From positions 1 to 64,000 of the forward strand of contig NZ_JOBF01000034.1 in NCBI RefSeq assembly GCF_000718635.1: a stretch of 64,000 nt of DNA, written 5' to 3'. Source of the DNA: Streptomyces varsoviensis. GTDB lineage: Bacteria; Actinomycetota; Actinomycetes; Streptomycetales; Streptomycetaceae. The position numbers were made by a program, and so were the translations under genes. Positions 24,622 through 38,679 of the stretch are shown in pieces (position 1 is the stretch's first letter; each line of letters starts with the position of its first letter). The notes beneath the pieces were generated by a model. That model did no database searches and was not told the origin of the DNA. It worked only from the letters and a program-made list of their open reading frames with translations.

Positions 24622-25119
24622 TCAGTGCCACCCCTCCGACCCGCCCGTGTTGCGGATCATGCGGCGCAGGACCTTGAGGGCGGCCACGTACTCCTCGTCG
24701 GTGATGCCGTCGTGCATCTCGCCGCGGATCGCTATGACGCGCTCCTTGATACGGGCCTTGGTGGCGCGTCCGGCGTCCGTGAGGCGCAGCCGGCCGTCCT
24801 CGGCGGTGACCAGCCACTCCCGGTGGAGCATGATGTCGACCGACCGGTAGATCTCGTACCGATCGCCGGCCACGTTCGCGAGCGCCTCCTCCAACTCCTC
24901 CCGCGTCCGCCCCGCTGGGGCCCCCTCCACCTGGTTGAGAATCCACCACTGCGGCTGAGTGATGCCCGCCCGGGCCATCGCGTCCCGTATGTACGTGATG
25001 ACCGCTTGGTGCGCGACTCCGCTCCAGTAGCCGATCGGCTGCCAGGCCAGCTCCTCGTCCGACATATCGGGGTCGGGTGTCGTCGACACGGCGGTCGCGG
25101 GTGTGGTGGGCGTAGACAT
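24622..25119 (-). CDS. MarR-type winged-helix regulator
   Basis: 165 aa. A winged-helix core (about 35-150): ITQPQWWILNQVEGAPAGRTREELEEAL, a recognition region RYEIYRSVDIMLHREWL and the wing VTAEDGRLRLTDAGR typical of MarR proteins. The N-terminal 20 residues are Thr/Pro-rich. The start ATG has GAAGGTGAAG upstream. A palindrome sits in the promoter about 95 bp before the start, so autorepression is likely. No transporter or enzyme gene is directly attached. Confidence 0.82.
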   Translation of the reverse strand: MSTPTTPATAVSTTPDPDMSDEELAWQPIGYWSGVAHQAVITYIRDAMARAGITQPQWWILNQVEGAPAGRTREELEEALANVAGDRYEIYRSVDIMLHREWLVTAEDGRLRLTDAGRATKARIKERVIAIRGEMHDGITDEEYVAALKVLRRMIRNTGGSEGWH

Positions 25120-25211
25120 ATGGCTTCACCTTCACGGTTTCACGGCGGCTCGGGCATGACCCGAGGGCATCTCGCGCTCGTTCGCGATCAGCTCTACGAC
25201 GACGCTAAAAG

Positions 25212-25227
25212 TTGAACCAAGGTTCAA
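25212..25227 (-). promoter_or_regulatory. Promoter and palindromic operator of the MarR gene
   Basis: Arms TTGAACC and GGTTCAA with a 2-bp centre. On the minus strand the site lies inside the spacer of TTGACT-N17-TTTAGC, a plausible sigma-70-type promoter, so a bound repressor would block RNA polymerase. It touches the 3' end of the Uma2 gene. Confidence 0.55.
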
Positions 25228-25228
25228 G

Positions 25229-25813
25229 TCAAGACAATGGTCCGCGCCGGGGGCCGTACCGGGGTAGTTCCGCCGTCTCGATCGTCCATGGCCCGACGGC
25301 CACCGTGTCTCCGTACGCGTAGTCGTGGCGGGACCGGTAGCAGGGGTCGCCGTCGCTGCCGGGGCCCGGGTCGGACATGACCGCTGCGGTCCCCTGGCGA
25401 GGGTCGACCAACAGGTACAGGGGGATGCCCATGGCCCCATAGGCGCGCGTCTTCCACGCGTACTCGTCGATGTGTGCGGAGTGAGCGACGATCTCGCCGG
25501 TCAGCAGCAGGTCCCGAGGGTGGAAGCCGCCCGGCGTGTCCATCGCGGCCTCCGGCAGGACGATGAGATCCGGGCTGCACAGGAGACCGAGCGAGGCGTC
25601 TTCCACGCCTCCGCCCGTATGGGCCGCCAGGCTGTCCGGGATCTGTTGATCGAGCTGTCGCCGCAGCTTCCAGACCGTCAGTTCATGGGTGCCCGACTGA
25701 GACACCCTCAGGATCAGGCGGCGTCCTCTGATCTCCATGCCCCGTACGGCGTCGGGGACGTGCTCAAGGAGTTCGTCGGCAGCGGCGCGTGCCTTTGCGT
25801 AGGCGTGATTCAC
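25229..25813 (-). CDS. Uma2-family (putative restriction endonuclease-like) protein
   Basis: 194 aa. Uma2 proteins have a PD-(D/E)xK-like fold. Here the conserved SPDLIVLPEAA (Asp), TGEIVAHSAHIDEYAWKTRAY (Glu and Lys) and GIPLYLLVDP blocks are present in order. Streptomyces genomes carry many copies and their role is unknown. The start is GTG at 25813 with GGAG about 9 bp away. A second member lies at 33353-33934. Confidence 0.85.
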   Translation of the reverse strand: MNHAYAKARAAADELLEHVPDAVRGMEIRGRRLILRVSQSGTHELTVWKLRRQLDQQIPDSLAAHTGGGVEDASLGLLCSPDLIVLPEAAMDTPGGFHPRDLLLTGEIVAHSAHIDEYAWKTRAYGAMGIPLYLLVDPRQGTAAVMSDPGPGSDGDPCYRSRHDYAYGDTVAVGPWTIETAELPRYGPRRGPLS

Positions 25814-25945
25814 GATCCGAACTCCGTCCCAGGGGAGCGAACTCAGTGGTGCTCATCGTCGCACCCCCCTACGACAACGGCCGGTCCCCGCACACTGCGA
25901 GGACCGGCCGTCGGGGCCGTGCGTACGGGCGTACGCGCTGCCGCC

Positions 25946-28222
25946 CTACTTCACCGGCTCGGGCTCCGGCTCGTCCGCCTTTTCCGGTTCGCCGGCCGGG
26001 TCGGACGGGGCCTTGACCGACTCCAGCAGGAGCTGCGCCACGTCCACGACCTGGGTGGACTCCTTGGCCTGGCCTTCGTTCTTCTTGCCGTTGACGGAGT
26101 CGGTGAGCATGACGAGACAGAAGGGGCAGGCGGTGGAGATGATGTCGGGGTTGAGGGAAAGGGCCTCGTCGACGCGTTCGTTGTTGACGCGCTTGCCGAT
26201 GCGCTCCTCCATCCACATGCGGGCGCCGCCGGCGCCGCAGCAGAAGCCGCGCTCCTTGTGGCGGTGCATTTCCTCGTTGCGCAGGCCGGGCACCTTGGCG
26301 ATGATCTCGCGCGGCGGGGTGTAGACCTTGTTGTGGCGGCCGAGGTAGCACGGGTCGTGGTAGGTGATCAGGCCCTCCACCGGCGTCACCGGGACGAGCT
26401 TGCCCTCGTCCACGAGGTGCTGGAGCAACTGGGTGTGGTGGATGACCTCGTACTCGCCGCCGAGCTGCGGGTACTCGTTGGCGATCGTGTTGAAGCAGTG
26501 CGGGCAGGTCGCGACGATCTTCTTCTTGGACTTCTCGACCTTGACGGCCTCTTCCCCGTCCTCGCCGTCGGACTCGCCGAAGGCCATGTTCAGCATCTCC
26601 ACGTTCTGCCGGCCGAGCTGCTGGAACAGGAACTCGTTGCCGAGGCGGCGCGCCGAGTCGCCGGTGCACGCCTCGTCGCCGCCCATGATGGCGAAGTTCA
26701 CGCCGGCCATGTGGAGGAGTTCGGCGAACGCCTTCGTCGTCTTCTTGGCGCGGTCCTCCAGGGCGCCCGCGCAGCCGACCCAGTACAGGTAGTCGACCTC
26801 GGTGAGGTCTTCGACGTCCTTGCCGACGACGGGGACGTCGAAGTCGACCTCCTTGGTCCACGCGAGCCGCTGCTTCTTGGCGAGGCCCCAGGGGTTGCCC
26901 TTCTTCTCCAGGTTCTTGAGCATCGTGCCCGCCTCGCTGGGGAAGCTGGACTCGATCATCACCTGGTAGCGGCGCATGTCGACGATGTGGTCGATGTGCT
27001 CGATGTCGACCGGGCACTGCTCCACGCACGCCCCGCACGTGGTGCAGGACCACAGGACGTCGGGGTCGATGACGCCGTTCTCCTCCAGCGTGCCGACCAG
27101 GGGGCGTTCGGCCTCGGCGAGGGCCGCCGCGGGCACGTCCGCGAGCTGTTCCGCGCTCGCCTTCTCGTTTCCCTCCTCGTCCTTGCCGCCGCCCGCCAGC
27201 AGGTACGGGGCCTTGGCGTGCGAGTGGTCCCGGAGGGCCATGATCAGGAGCTTGGGGGAGAGCGGCTTCCCGGTGTTCCAGGCGGGGCACTGGGACTGGC
27301 AGCGGCCGCACTCGGTGCAAGTGGAGAAGTCGAGGATGCCCTTCCAGGAGAAGTGCTCGACCTGGGAGACGCCGAACTGCGCATCCTCGTCCGGGTCCTC
27401 GAAGTCGATCGGCTCGCCGCCGCTGACCATCGACTGGAGCGCGCCGAGCGCCACGTCGCCGTCCGCCTCGCGCTTGAACCAGATGTTGGGGAAGGCGAGG
27501 AAGCGGTGCCAGGCCACGCCCATGTCCGTCTTGAGCGCGACCGTGATCATCCAGATGAAGGAGGTCGCGATCTTGATCATCGCGAAGAGGTACGTGAGGT
27601 TCTGCAGCGCCCCGAGGCTCATCCCCTTGAAGGCGGCGACCAGCGGGTACGTGGCGAAGAAGGAGGCCTCGTAGCCGTCCACGTGGTGCTGAGCGCCCTC
27701 CAGGGCGTGCAGCGTCAGGATGCAGACGCCGACGATGAGGATGACGGCCTCGACGAAGTACGCCTGGCCGAAGTTGGAGCCCGCGAAGCGGGACTTGCGG
27801 CCCGCGGCGCCGGGGCGGCTGAGCTGCCGGATGACGATCAGGGTCAGGATGCCGAGCGTCGTCATCAGGCCGAGGAACTCGACGAAGACGTTGTACGGGG
27901 CCCAGTCGCCGATGACCGGCAGGATCCAGTCCGCTTGGAAGAGCTGGCCGATGGCGTTGACGATCGTCAGGAGCAGCGAGAAGAAGCCCACCGCCACGAA
28001 CCAGTGCGCCACGCCGACGACGCCCCAGCGGTTCATGCGGGTGTGGCCGAGGAACTCCTTGACCACGGTGAGGGTGCGCTGCTTGGGGTCGTCGGTCCGG
28101 GAGCCGGCGGGTACGGGCTGGCCGAGCCTCACGAAGCGGTAGATCTGCGCGATGGCACGGCCGAACAGCGCGACGCCCACCACGATGAGGACCAGCGACA
28201 CGATGATCGCGGCGAGTTGCAT
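25946..28222 (-). CDS. Membrane Fe-S oxidoreductase (HdrD/GlpC-like, CCG domain)
   Basis: 758 aa. About five N-terminal membrane helices (1-260) resemble the haem-b NarI/DsrM domain. Two 4Fe-4S clusters follow, CTECGRCQSQCP and CTTCGACVEQCP. A C-terminal pair of CCG domains contains CPHCFNTIANEYPQLGG, YHDPCYLGRHN and GFCCGAGGARMWMEE. The C-terminal 30 residues are acidic and Pro-rich. Such proteins pass electrons between a quinone pool and a thiol or flavoprotein partner; actinobacterial versions are common but poorly characterised. ATG 28222 has GAGGAG upstream. It is divergent from dnaK, with six 10-bp repeats in its leader. Confidence 0.88.
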   Translation of the reverse strand: MQLAAIIVSLVLIVVGVALFGRAIAQIYRFVRLGQPVPAGSRTDDPKQRTLTVVKEFLGHTRMNRWGVVGVAHWFVAVGFFSLLLTIVNAIGQLFQADWILPVIGDWAPYNVFVEFLGLMTTLGILTLIVIRQLSRPGAAGRKSRFAGSNFGQAYFVEAVILIVGVCILTLHALEGAQHHVDGYEASFFATYPLVAAFKGMSLGALQNLTYLFAMIKIATSFIWMITVALKTDMGVAWHRFLAFPNIWFKREADGDVALGALQSMVSGGEPIDFEDPDEDAQFGVSQVEHFSWKGILDFSTCTECGRCQSQCPAWNTGKPLSPKLLIMALRDHSHAKAPYLLAGGGKDEEGNEKASAEQLADVPAAALAEAERPLVGTLEENGVIDPDVLWSCTTCGACVEQCPVDIEHIDHIVDMRRYQVMIESSFPSEAGTMLKNLEKKGNPWGLAKKQRLAWTKEVDFDVPVVGKDVEDLTEVDYLYWVGCAGALEDRAKKTTKAFAELLHMAGVNFAIMGGDEACTGDSARRLGNEFLFQQLGRQNVEMLNMAFGESDGEDGEEAVKVEKSKKKIVATCPHCFNTIANEYPQLGGEYEVIHHTQLLQHLVDEGKLVPVTPVEGLITYHDPCYLGRHNKVYTPPREIIAKVPGLRNEEMHRHKERGFCCGAGGARMWMEERIGKRVNNERVDEALSLNPDIISTACPFCLVMLTDSVNGKKNEGQAKESTQVVDVAQLLLESVKAPSDPAGEPEKADEPEPEPVK

Positions 28223-28250
28223 GGGATGGCTCCTCGGGCCTGCGAGAGCG

Positions 28251-28310
28251 GGGACTACTGGGGACTGCTGGGGACTACGGGGATTGCTGGGGTTTGCTGA
28301 GGACTGCTGC
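28251..28310. repeat. 10-bp tandem repeat, six units
   Basis: Six consecutive 10-mers based on GGGGACTGCT (GGGACTACTG, GGGACTGCTG, GGGACTACGG, GGATTGCTGG, GGTTTGCTGA, GGACTGCTGC). They lie 29-88 bp upstream of the Fe-S oxidoreductase start. The near-helical period would put each unit on a similar DNA face, which could suit a cooperative binding protein, but it may be simple slippage. Confidence 0.8.
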
Positions 28311-28531
28311 GGAATACCGGCGGCCGCCGGGATTACTAAGCAGTAACTTTTTGGGTCTGCGCTGAGGTTACCCAGTATCCGCGGCACCATGAAGCCGCCC
28401 GGCCGGTGATCTGTGTCGCCCAGTGGACCCTTCCCGTCCCCCTCCGGGGCTCCGCCCGGCGTTCGAAGGGCACTTGGGGGGCGCCCCAAGAGGTGTCGCC
28501 CCGCCGCGCTGACTATAAGCCCCGTATAAAA

Positions 28532-28552
28532 GTTGAGCGAGACAGACTCAGG
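28532..28552 (+). promoter_or_regulatory. HAIR element 1 (HspR operator) of dnaK
   Basis: GTTGAGC-N7-ACTCAGG, a one-mismatch version of the HspR inverted repeat CTTGAGT-N7-ACTCAAG. It lies about 70-90 bp upstream of the dnaK start, just ahead of a TTGACA hexamer at 28557. Confidence 0.75.
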
Positions 28553-28583
28553 TCTGTTGACAGGTTTGAATCGGTGTTGCACT

Positions 28584-31155
<2,572 letters not shown>

Positions 31156-31197
31156 CGCGCGGCAAGAGGACAGCGCCCGGGAGGAGGGACGTCGGGG

Positions 31198-32388
31198 ATG
31201 AGCACGAAGGACTTCGTCGAGAAGGACTATTACAAGGTCCTCGGCGTCCCGAAGGACGCCACCGAAGCGGAGATCAAGAAGGCGTACCGGAAGCTCGCCC
31301 GCGAGTACCACCCGGACGCCAACAAGGGCGACGCCAAGGCGGAGGACCGCTTCAAGGAGATCTCCGAGGCGAACGACGTCCTGGCGGACCCCAAGCGCCG
31401 CAAGGAGTACGACGAGGCGCGCACCCTCTTCGGCAACGGCGGCTTCCGGGCCGGGCCCGGCGGCCAGGGCGGCGGCGGAACGTTCAACTTCGACCTGGGC
31501 GACCTCTTCGGGGGCGCCCAGGGCGGACCGCAGGGCGGCGGGGCCGGCGGCTTCGGCGGCGGCCTCGGGGACGTCTTCGGCGGCCTCTTCAACCGCGGCG
31601 GCGGCGCGGGCACGCGCACCCAGCCGCGCCGCGGCCAGGACATCGAGTCCGAGGTGACGCTCAGCTTCACCGAGGCCGTCGACGGGGCCACGGTCCCGCT
31701 GCGGATGTCGTCGTCGGCGGCGTGCAAGGCGTGCGCCGGCACCGGCGACAAGAACGGCACCCCGCGCGTCTGCCCGACGTGCGTGGGCACCGGCCAGGTC
31801 TCGCGCGGCACGGGCGGCGGCTTCTCGCTCACCGACCCGTGCCCGGACTGCAAGGGGCGCGGGCTGATCCCCGAGAACCCCTGCGACGTCTGCAAGGGCA
31901 GCGGCCGCGCCACCTCGTCGCGGACCATGCAGGTCCGCATCCCGGCGGGCGTCTCGGACGGGCAGCGCATCCGGCTGCGCGGCAAGGGCGCGCCGGGCGA
32001 GCGCGGCGGGCCCAACGGCGATCTGTACGTGGTCGTGCACGTCGACGCGCACCCCGTCTTCGGGCGCAAGGGCGACAACCTCACCGTCACCGTGCCGGTC
32101 ACCTTCCCGGAGGCGGCGCTCGGCGGCGAGGTGAAGGTCCCCACCCTCGGGGGCCCCGCCGTCACCCTGAAGATCCCGGCGGGCACGCCCAACGGCCGTA
32201 CGATGCGCGCCCGCGGCAAGGGCGCGGTGCGCAAGGACGGCACCCGCGGCGACCTGCTGGTCACCGTGGAGGTCACGGTGCCGAAGCACCTTGACGACAA
32301 GGCGCGGGACACGCTGGAGTCCTATCGCGAGGCGACCGCGGACGAGGACCCGCGGGCAGAGCTGTTCCAGGCCGCGAAGGGAGCTTGA
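31198..32388 (+). CDS. dnaJ: Co-chaperone DnaJ (type I)
   Basis: 396 aa. J domain (about 8-73) with the HPD motif in YHPDANKG; a Gly/Phe-rich linker with GGFGGGLGDVFGGLF; a zinc-finger region of four CxxCxGxG-type repeats (CKACAGTG, CPTCVGTG, CPDCKGRG, CDVCKGSG); and C-terminal substrate-binding domains. It stimulates DnaK ATPase. The start ATG is 42 bp after grpE. The hspR start follows the stop with a one-base gap. Confidence 0.97.
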   Translation: MSTKDFVEKDYYKVLGVPKDATEAEIKKAYRKLAREYHPDANKGDAKAEDRFKEISEANDVLADPKRRKEYDEARTLFGNGGFRAGPGGQGGGGTFNFDLGDLFGGAQGGPQGGGAGGFGGGLGDVFGGLFNRGGGAGTRTQPRRGQDIESEVTLSFTEAVDGATVPLRMSSSAACKACAGTGDKNGTPRVCPTCVGTGQVSRGTGGGFSLTDPCPDCKGRGLIPENPCDVCKGSGRATSSRTMQVRIPAGVSDGQRIRLRGKGAPGERGGPNGDLYVVVHVDAHPVFGRKGDNLTVTVPVTFPEAALGGEVKVPTLGGPAVTLKIPAGTPNGRTMRARGKGAVRKDGTRGDLLVTVEVTVPKHLDDKARDTLESYREATADEDPRAELFQAAKGA

Positions 32389-32389
32389 G

Positions 32390-32857
32390 ATGGACGGCCG
32401 AGGCGGGCGCAGCCGGCGCACTCCTATGTCGAATCCTTATCAGTTGACCGAAGAGTCGCCGGTGTACGTGATCTCGGTGGCCGCGCAGTTGTCCGGTCTG
32501 CACCCGCAGACGCTCCGCCAGTACGACCGGCTCGGCCTGGTCTCCCCGGACCGTACGGCCGGCCGGGGACGGCGCTACTCGGCGCGCGACATCGAGCTGC
32601 TGCGCACGGTGCAGCAGCTCAGCCAGGACGAGGGCATCAACCTGGCGGGGATCAAGCGGATCATCGAGCTGGAGAACCAGGTGGCCGCGCTCCAGGCGCG
32701 CGTCGCCGAACTCTCGCAGGCGGTGGACGGCGCCGCCGCGGCGATGCGGCAGCGCGAGGCGCAGGTGCACGCCTCGTACCGGCGCGACCTGGTCCCGTAC
32801 CAGGACGTGCAGCAGACCAGCGCGCTCGTGGTCTGGCGCCCGAAGCGCCCGGAGTGA
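32390..32857 (+). CDS. hspR: Heat-shock repressor HspR (MerR family)
   Basis: 155 aa. A MerR-type DNA-binding domain: VYVISVAAQLSGLHPQTLRQ then YDRLGLVSPDRTAGRGRRYS, with the INLAGIKRII helix and a coiled coil after it. It binds HAIR sites and represses this operon and clpB. The ATG at 32390 begins one base after the dnaJ stop; an internal ATG at 32426 (MSNPYQLTEE) could be the true start, since the first 12 residues are Arg/Gly-rich. Confidence 0.96.
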   Translation: MDGRGGRSRRTPMSNPYQLTEESPVYVISVAAQLSGLHPQTLRQYDRLGLVSPDRTAGRGRRYSARDIELLRTVQQLSQDEGINLAGIKRIIELENQVAALQARVAELSQAVDGAAAAMRQREAQVHASYRRDLVPYQDVQQTSALVVWRPKRPE

Positions 32858-32870
32858 GTCTGTGGTGACG

Positions 32871-32904
32871 AAGGGGCCGAGGAGATCTCCTCGGCCCCTT
32901 CGTC
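32871..32904. terminator. Perfect palindromic terminator after hspR
   Basis: A 30-bp perfect palindrome (32871-32900) with arms AAGGGGCCGAGGAGA and its complement. T and A runs flank both sides, so it can end the dnaK operon and the converging PPOX gene. Confidence 0.85.
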
Positions 32905-32922
32905 GTACGCGCGTGTGGGGGC

Positions 32923-33327
32923 TCAGACCCGCCCCAGCGCCCGGGTCACGGTGATCTCGATGACGACGCGCTCGGGGTTGGGCGCGGGCGTACGGCCGTA
33001 TCGCGCACTGTGCCGCGCGACGCCCTCCGCCACCCGTTCGGCCTCCGTCCGCACCACCGCCACCCCCTCCAGCGTCGCCCACCGCTTCCCCTCGAACTGA
33101 CACACCGCGACCAAGGCCCCCTCCGCCCCCGCCGCCCGCACATTCGCCGCCTTCGCGCTGCCCCCGCGCGTGATGATCCGCGCGATCCCGGCCTCGTGGT
33201 CGTACGTCACGCATACGGGCACCACGTGCGGGCTCCCGTCCGGGCGCGGCGTGGTGAGCGTGCAGACATGGCGTTCCCGCCAGAATTCGAGGTACTCGGG
33301 GGCGGGGTCGCGAAGATCGTGGGCCAT
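32923..33327 (-). CDS. PPOX-class flavin/F420-dependent protein
   Basis: 134 aa. A split-barrel fold of the pyridoxamine-phosphate-oxidase type: FWRERHVCTLTTPRPDGSPHVVPVCVTYDH, the strand IARIITRGGSAKAANVRAAG, and the late VVIEITVTRALGRV. Members of this size are often F420-dependent reductases or binding proteins (PPOX class Rv2991-like). Cofactor and substrate are not resolved. The start ATG at 33327 lacks a clear ribosome site. Confidence 0.82.
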   Translation of the reverse strand: MAHDLRDPAPEYLEFWRERHVCTLTTPRPDGSPHVVPVCVTYDHEAGIARIITRGGSAKAANVRAAGAEGALVAVCQFEGKRWATLEGVAVVRTEAERVAEGVARHSARYGRTPAPNPERVVIEITVTRALGRV

Positions 33328-33352
33328 GGGAGGAAGGGTATGCGGACGCCCG

Positions 33353-33934
33353 TCAGAGGAATTCGGACGTGTCCAGGTCGAAGGAGAACGGCGCGGGGAG
33401 GGGGAGGGGCTTCCCGAAGGGGACCAGGTGGGTCTCGGTGTAGTCGCCGTCCTTCGGCTCGCTGAAGAGGACGGTCGTGGACTTCTCGCGGTCCACGAGC
33501 AGGTAGAGCGGGATGCCGGCGCGGGCGTAGGAGAGGCGCTTGGCCTTTCGGTCGCCGTCCGGTTTCGTGGAGGTGACCTCTGCGACCATGGCGACGCCGT
33601 CGCTGGGCATCCAGGAGGAAGCGCCCCGGAAGAGCCGTGATTCCCGAGGGGCGAAAGTGATATCGGGGATGACACGGTCCTTGGGGGAGGCCCCCCAGGT
33701 GGCCAGCTCCAGACCCTTGTTGCCGGACGCCTGCATCTTGGTCTTCGAGAGTTCGTAGACCTGCGAGAGGATCATGTCGATGGCGTCTTCATGGTCTCCG
33801 TCCGGAGCTGGGGACACGAAGATTCTCCCGTCGATGAGCTCGGCCCGGAATCCCTGCGGGGGCTCCAGGGCGAGGAAGTAGTCCAGGAGGATCTCGTCAT
33901 CGGTGGGCATCGGCGCATGTGCCATAGCCGTCAT
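33353..33934 (-). CDS. Uma2-family (putative restriction endonuclease-like) protein
   Basis: 193 aa. The full Uma2 pattern: LLDYFLALEPPQGFRAELIDGRIFVSPAP, VIPDITFAPRE (Asp), VAMVAEVTSTKPDGDRKAKRLSYARAGIPLYLLVD (Glu and Lys). A perfect AAGGAGGTG site precedes ATG 33934; the longer frame to 34009 is rejected. The function is unknown, as for the copy at 25229. It is divergent from clpB, with the clpB HAIR site between them. Confidence 0.88.
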   Translation of the reverse strand: MTAMAHAPMPTDDEILLDYFLALEPPQGFRAELIDGRIFVSPAPDGDHEDAIDMILSQVYELSKTKMQASGNKGLELATWGASPKDRVIPDITFAPRESRLFRGASSWMPSDGVAMVAEVTSTKPDGDRKAKRLSYARAGIPLYLLVDREKSTTVLFSEPKDGDYTETHLVPFGKPLPLPAPFSFDLDTSEFL

Positions 33935-34053
33935 GCTGCACCTCCTTGTCAGTGATGGCCAGCATGGCCCGCTGCCAGCGGTGGTGAGGGGATCATCCGA
34001 CCGGTTCACTCGTAAGGGAAGCGTGGATCTGTTCGGACGTGCCGGATTTCGAG

Positions 34054-34074
34054 GTTGAGTGGAATAGACTCAAC
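34054..34074 (+). promoter_or_regulatory. HAIR element (HspR operator) of clpB
   Basis: GTTGAGT-N7-ACTCAAC, a perfectly symmetrical HspR-type inverted repeat about 63 bp upstream of the clpB start. It puts clpB in the same heat-shock regulon as dnaK. Confidence 0.9.
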
Positions 34075-34136
34075 TTACTGCATGCTGTAGTAGGCAGGAC
34101 GGTATGTGAGTCGAGCACGAGGAGGAGTACGCCGAC

Positions 34137-36779
<2,643 letters not shown>

Positions 36780-36875
36780 ACGGCCGCTTCCGGAACCACC
36801 CGCCCCGTCCGGGCTTGCCAGGACGGGGCGGGTGTGGGAGAGGATGGCGGCAACCGTATGAAGGGAAAAACCACG

Positions 36876-37418
36876 GTGAGCATCGACCCGTCCTCGATTC
36901 CGAATTTCGGGGGCCAGCCCGAACCCCAGGAGGCGGGCCCGACTGGCCCCGTCATCCCCGACCAGGACCTGGTCAAGCAGCTCCTCGAACAGATGGAGCT
37001 GAAGTACGTCGTCGACGACGAGGGCGACCTCGCCGCGCCGTGGGAGCAGTTCCGCACGTACTTCATGTTCCGCGGCGAGGAGGAGCAGCAGGTCTTCTCG
37101 GTGCGCACCTTCTACGACCGGCCGCACGCCATTGAGGAGAAGCCCAAGCTCCTCGAAGCGATCGACGACTGGAACCGCCGCACCCTGTGGCCGAAGGTCT
37201 ACACGCACACCAACGACGACGGCAGCGTCCGCCTCATCGGCGAGGCGCAGATGCTGATCGGCGTGGGCGTCTCCCTGGAGCACTTCGTGTCCTCCACGGT
37301 GAGCTGGGTGCGCGCCTCGATCGAGTTCGACAAGTGGCTCGTCGAGCAGCTCGGCCTGGAGGCCGAGATCGACGGCGACGGCGACGGCGAGGCGAAGCCC
37401 GGCGACGAGGAGTCCTGA
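36876..37418 (+). CDS. YbjN-domain (T3SS-chaperone-like) protein
   Basis: About 180 aa. A single YbjN domain (about 35-160) with YVVDDEGDLAAPWEQFRTYFMF, a KPKLLEAIDDWNRRTLWPKVYTHT segment and the acidic tail EAEIDGDGDGEAKPGDEES. YbjN folds resemble type III secretion chaperones, but the actinobacterial role is unknown. The GTG at 36876 has AAGGGA upstream; the ATG at 36858 is an alternative. Confidence 0.82.
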   Translation: MSIDPSSIPNFGGQPEPQEAGPTGPVIPDQDLVKQLLEQMELKYVVDDEGDLAAPWEQFRTYFMFRGEEEQQVFSVRTFYDRPHAIEEKPKLLEAIDDWNRRTLWPKVYTHTNDDGSVRLIGEAQMLIGVGVSLEHFVSSTVSWVRASIEFDKWLVEQLGLEAEIDGDGDGEAKPGDEES

Positions 37419-37473
37419 GCGGACCCGTACGCCTTGGCGGGCCCGGCTTGTGGACAGACTCCACGCGGGACGG

Positions 37474-38679
37474 CTACATCGGCATCGGGGCCACCAGCAG
37501 CAGATACGCCCCATAGCCGAACGAGAGCCCGGCCAGCGCACCCGCCGTCACGACGACGGTGCGCTGCCGGGCTCTCGCCATCGCCAGCGCCGCCGGGAAC
37601 AGCAGCGGGAACGCGGGCAGCAGGAAGCGCGGCTTCGACGCGAAGTACTTGGAGCCGCCCAGCGCGATGACGACCAGCACCAGCGTGTAGACGAACACCG
37701 GCAGCGGCGGCCGGTCGAGCGCGAGGAAGACGAGCGCCAGCAGCGCGGCGACGATCAGCGCGAAGGTGACGTAGTAGCCGAGCCGGCTCAGCCCGATCAC
37801 CAGGTGGCGGATGAACATGAACGCGTCGTAGCCGAAGTCGAAGCGCGAGCCCCAGCCCCGCTGCACCGCGAAGTAGCCGAGCGGGCTGCCCTCCCGGGCG
37901 CCGACCCAGGCCACGTACCCGAGCCAGCCGACCGGGGAGAGCGCGGCCCCGGTCCACACCCGCCAGTTCCGGCGGGCCCGGCGGTCCTTCCACAGCACGA
38001 CCGCCGCCGCGCAGCAGACGGCCGCCGCCACCGCGATGCCATTGGGGCGGCAGAGGCCCGCGAGGAGGGAGAGGCCGCCGGCCCAGACCCAGCGGCCGGT
38101 CAGCAGCGCGTACAGCGACCAGGCGGCCAGCGCCGTCATCAGCGGTTCGGTGTACGACATCGTCTCGATGATCGCGTGCGGCAGCAGCCCCCAGAGCAGG
38201 ACGAGCAGCGTCCCCGCGCGGCGCCCGTGCAGCCGCTCGCCGACCGCGTACAGGCCCCAGGCCGCGGCCGCCGACGAGGCCCAGGCGACCAGCAGTCCGG
38301 AGTTGATCAGCCCGATCGGCAGGACGGTCGCCACGCCGCGCATGAGGCCGGGGAAGAGCGGGAAGAACGCCACGTCGCTGAAGTGCAGCCCGGCCCAGCC
38401 GGCGCCCGGGTGGACCTGGCCGTAGCCGTTCCGGGCGATGCCGGTGTACCAGGTGCCGTCCCAGGCCAGCCCGAGCGTGGTCCGCGGATGCCGGCCGATC
38501 CACCAGGCCCAGGCCGCCATCGTCAGCAGCCCCGTCAGCCGCGCGGCGGCGTACAGCCCGAGCGCGGGCGCCGCCCGGCGCAGCGCCTCCCGGACGCGCT
38601 CGCTCCGGCGGGTCATCCTCGCGCCGTCGGCCGGCTGCGGTTCCGGGGCTCGTACGGGCATTGCGGTGTCGGCCGACAC
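37474..38679 (-). CDS. Membrane mannosyltransferase, PIG-V-like (GT-C fold)
   Basis: 401 aa with about nine to ten membrane helices. The extracytoplasmic loop motif WDGTWYTGIARNGYGQ and the later FFPLFPGLMRG are the acidic/aromatic signature of PIG-V-like GT-C transferases, which use polyprenyl-phosphate sugars outside the membrane. The acceptor is unknown. The start is GTG at 38679 with a near-perfect GGAGGTGAG site; the N-terminal 45 residues are cytosolic and basic. Confidence 0.8.
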   Translation of the reverse strand: MSADTAMPVRAPEPQPADGARMTRRSERVREALRRAAPALGLYAAARLTGLLTMAAWAWWIGRHPRTTLGLAWDGTWYTGIARNGYGQVHPGAGWAGLHFSDVAFFPLFPGLMRGVATVLPIGLINSGLLVAWASSAAAAWGLYAVGERLHGRRAGTLLVLLWGLLPHAIIETMSYTEPLMTALAAWSLYALLTGRWVWAGGLSLLAGLCRPNGIAVAAAVCCAAAVVLWKDRRARRNWRVWTGAALSPVGWLGYVAWVGAREGSPLGYFAVQRGWGSRFDFGYDAFMFIRHLVIGLSRLGYYVTFALIVAALLALVFLALDRPPLPVFVYTLVLVVIALGGSKYFASKPRFLLPAFPLLFPAALAMARARQRTVVVTAGALAGLSFGYGAYLLLVAPMPM

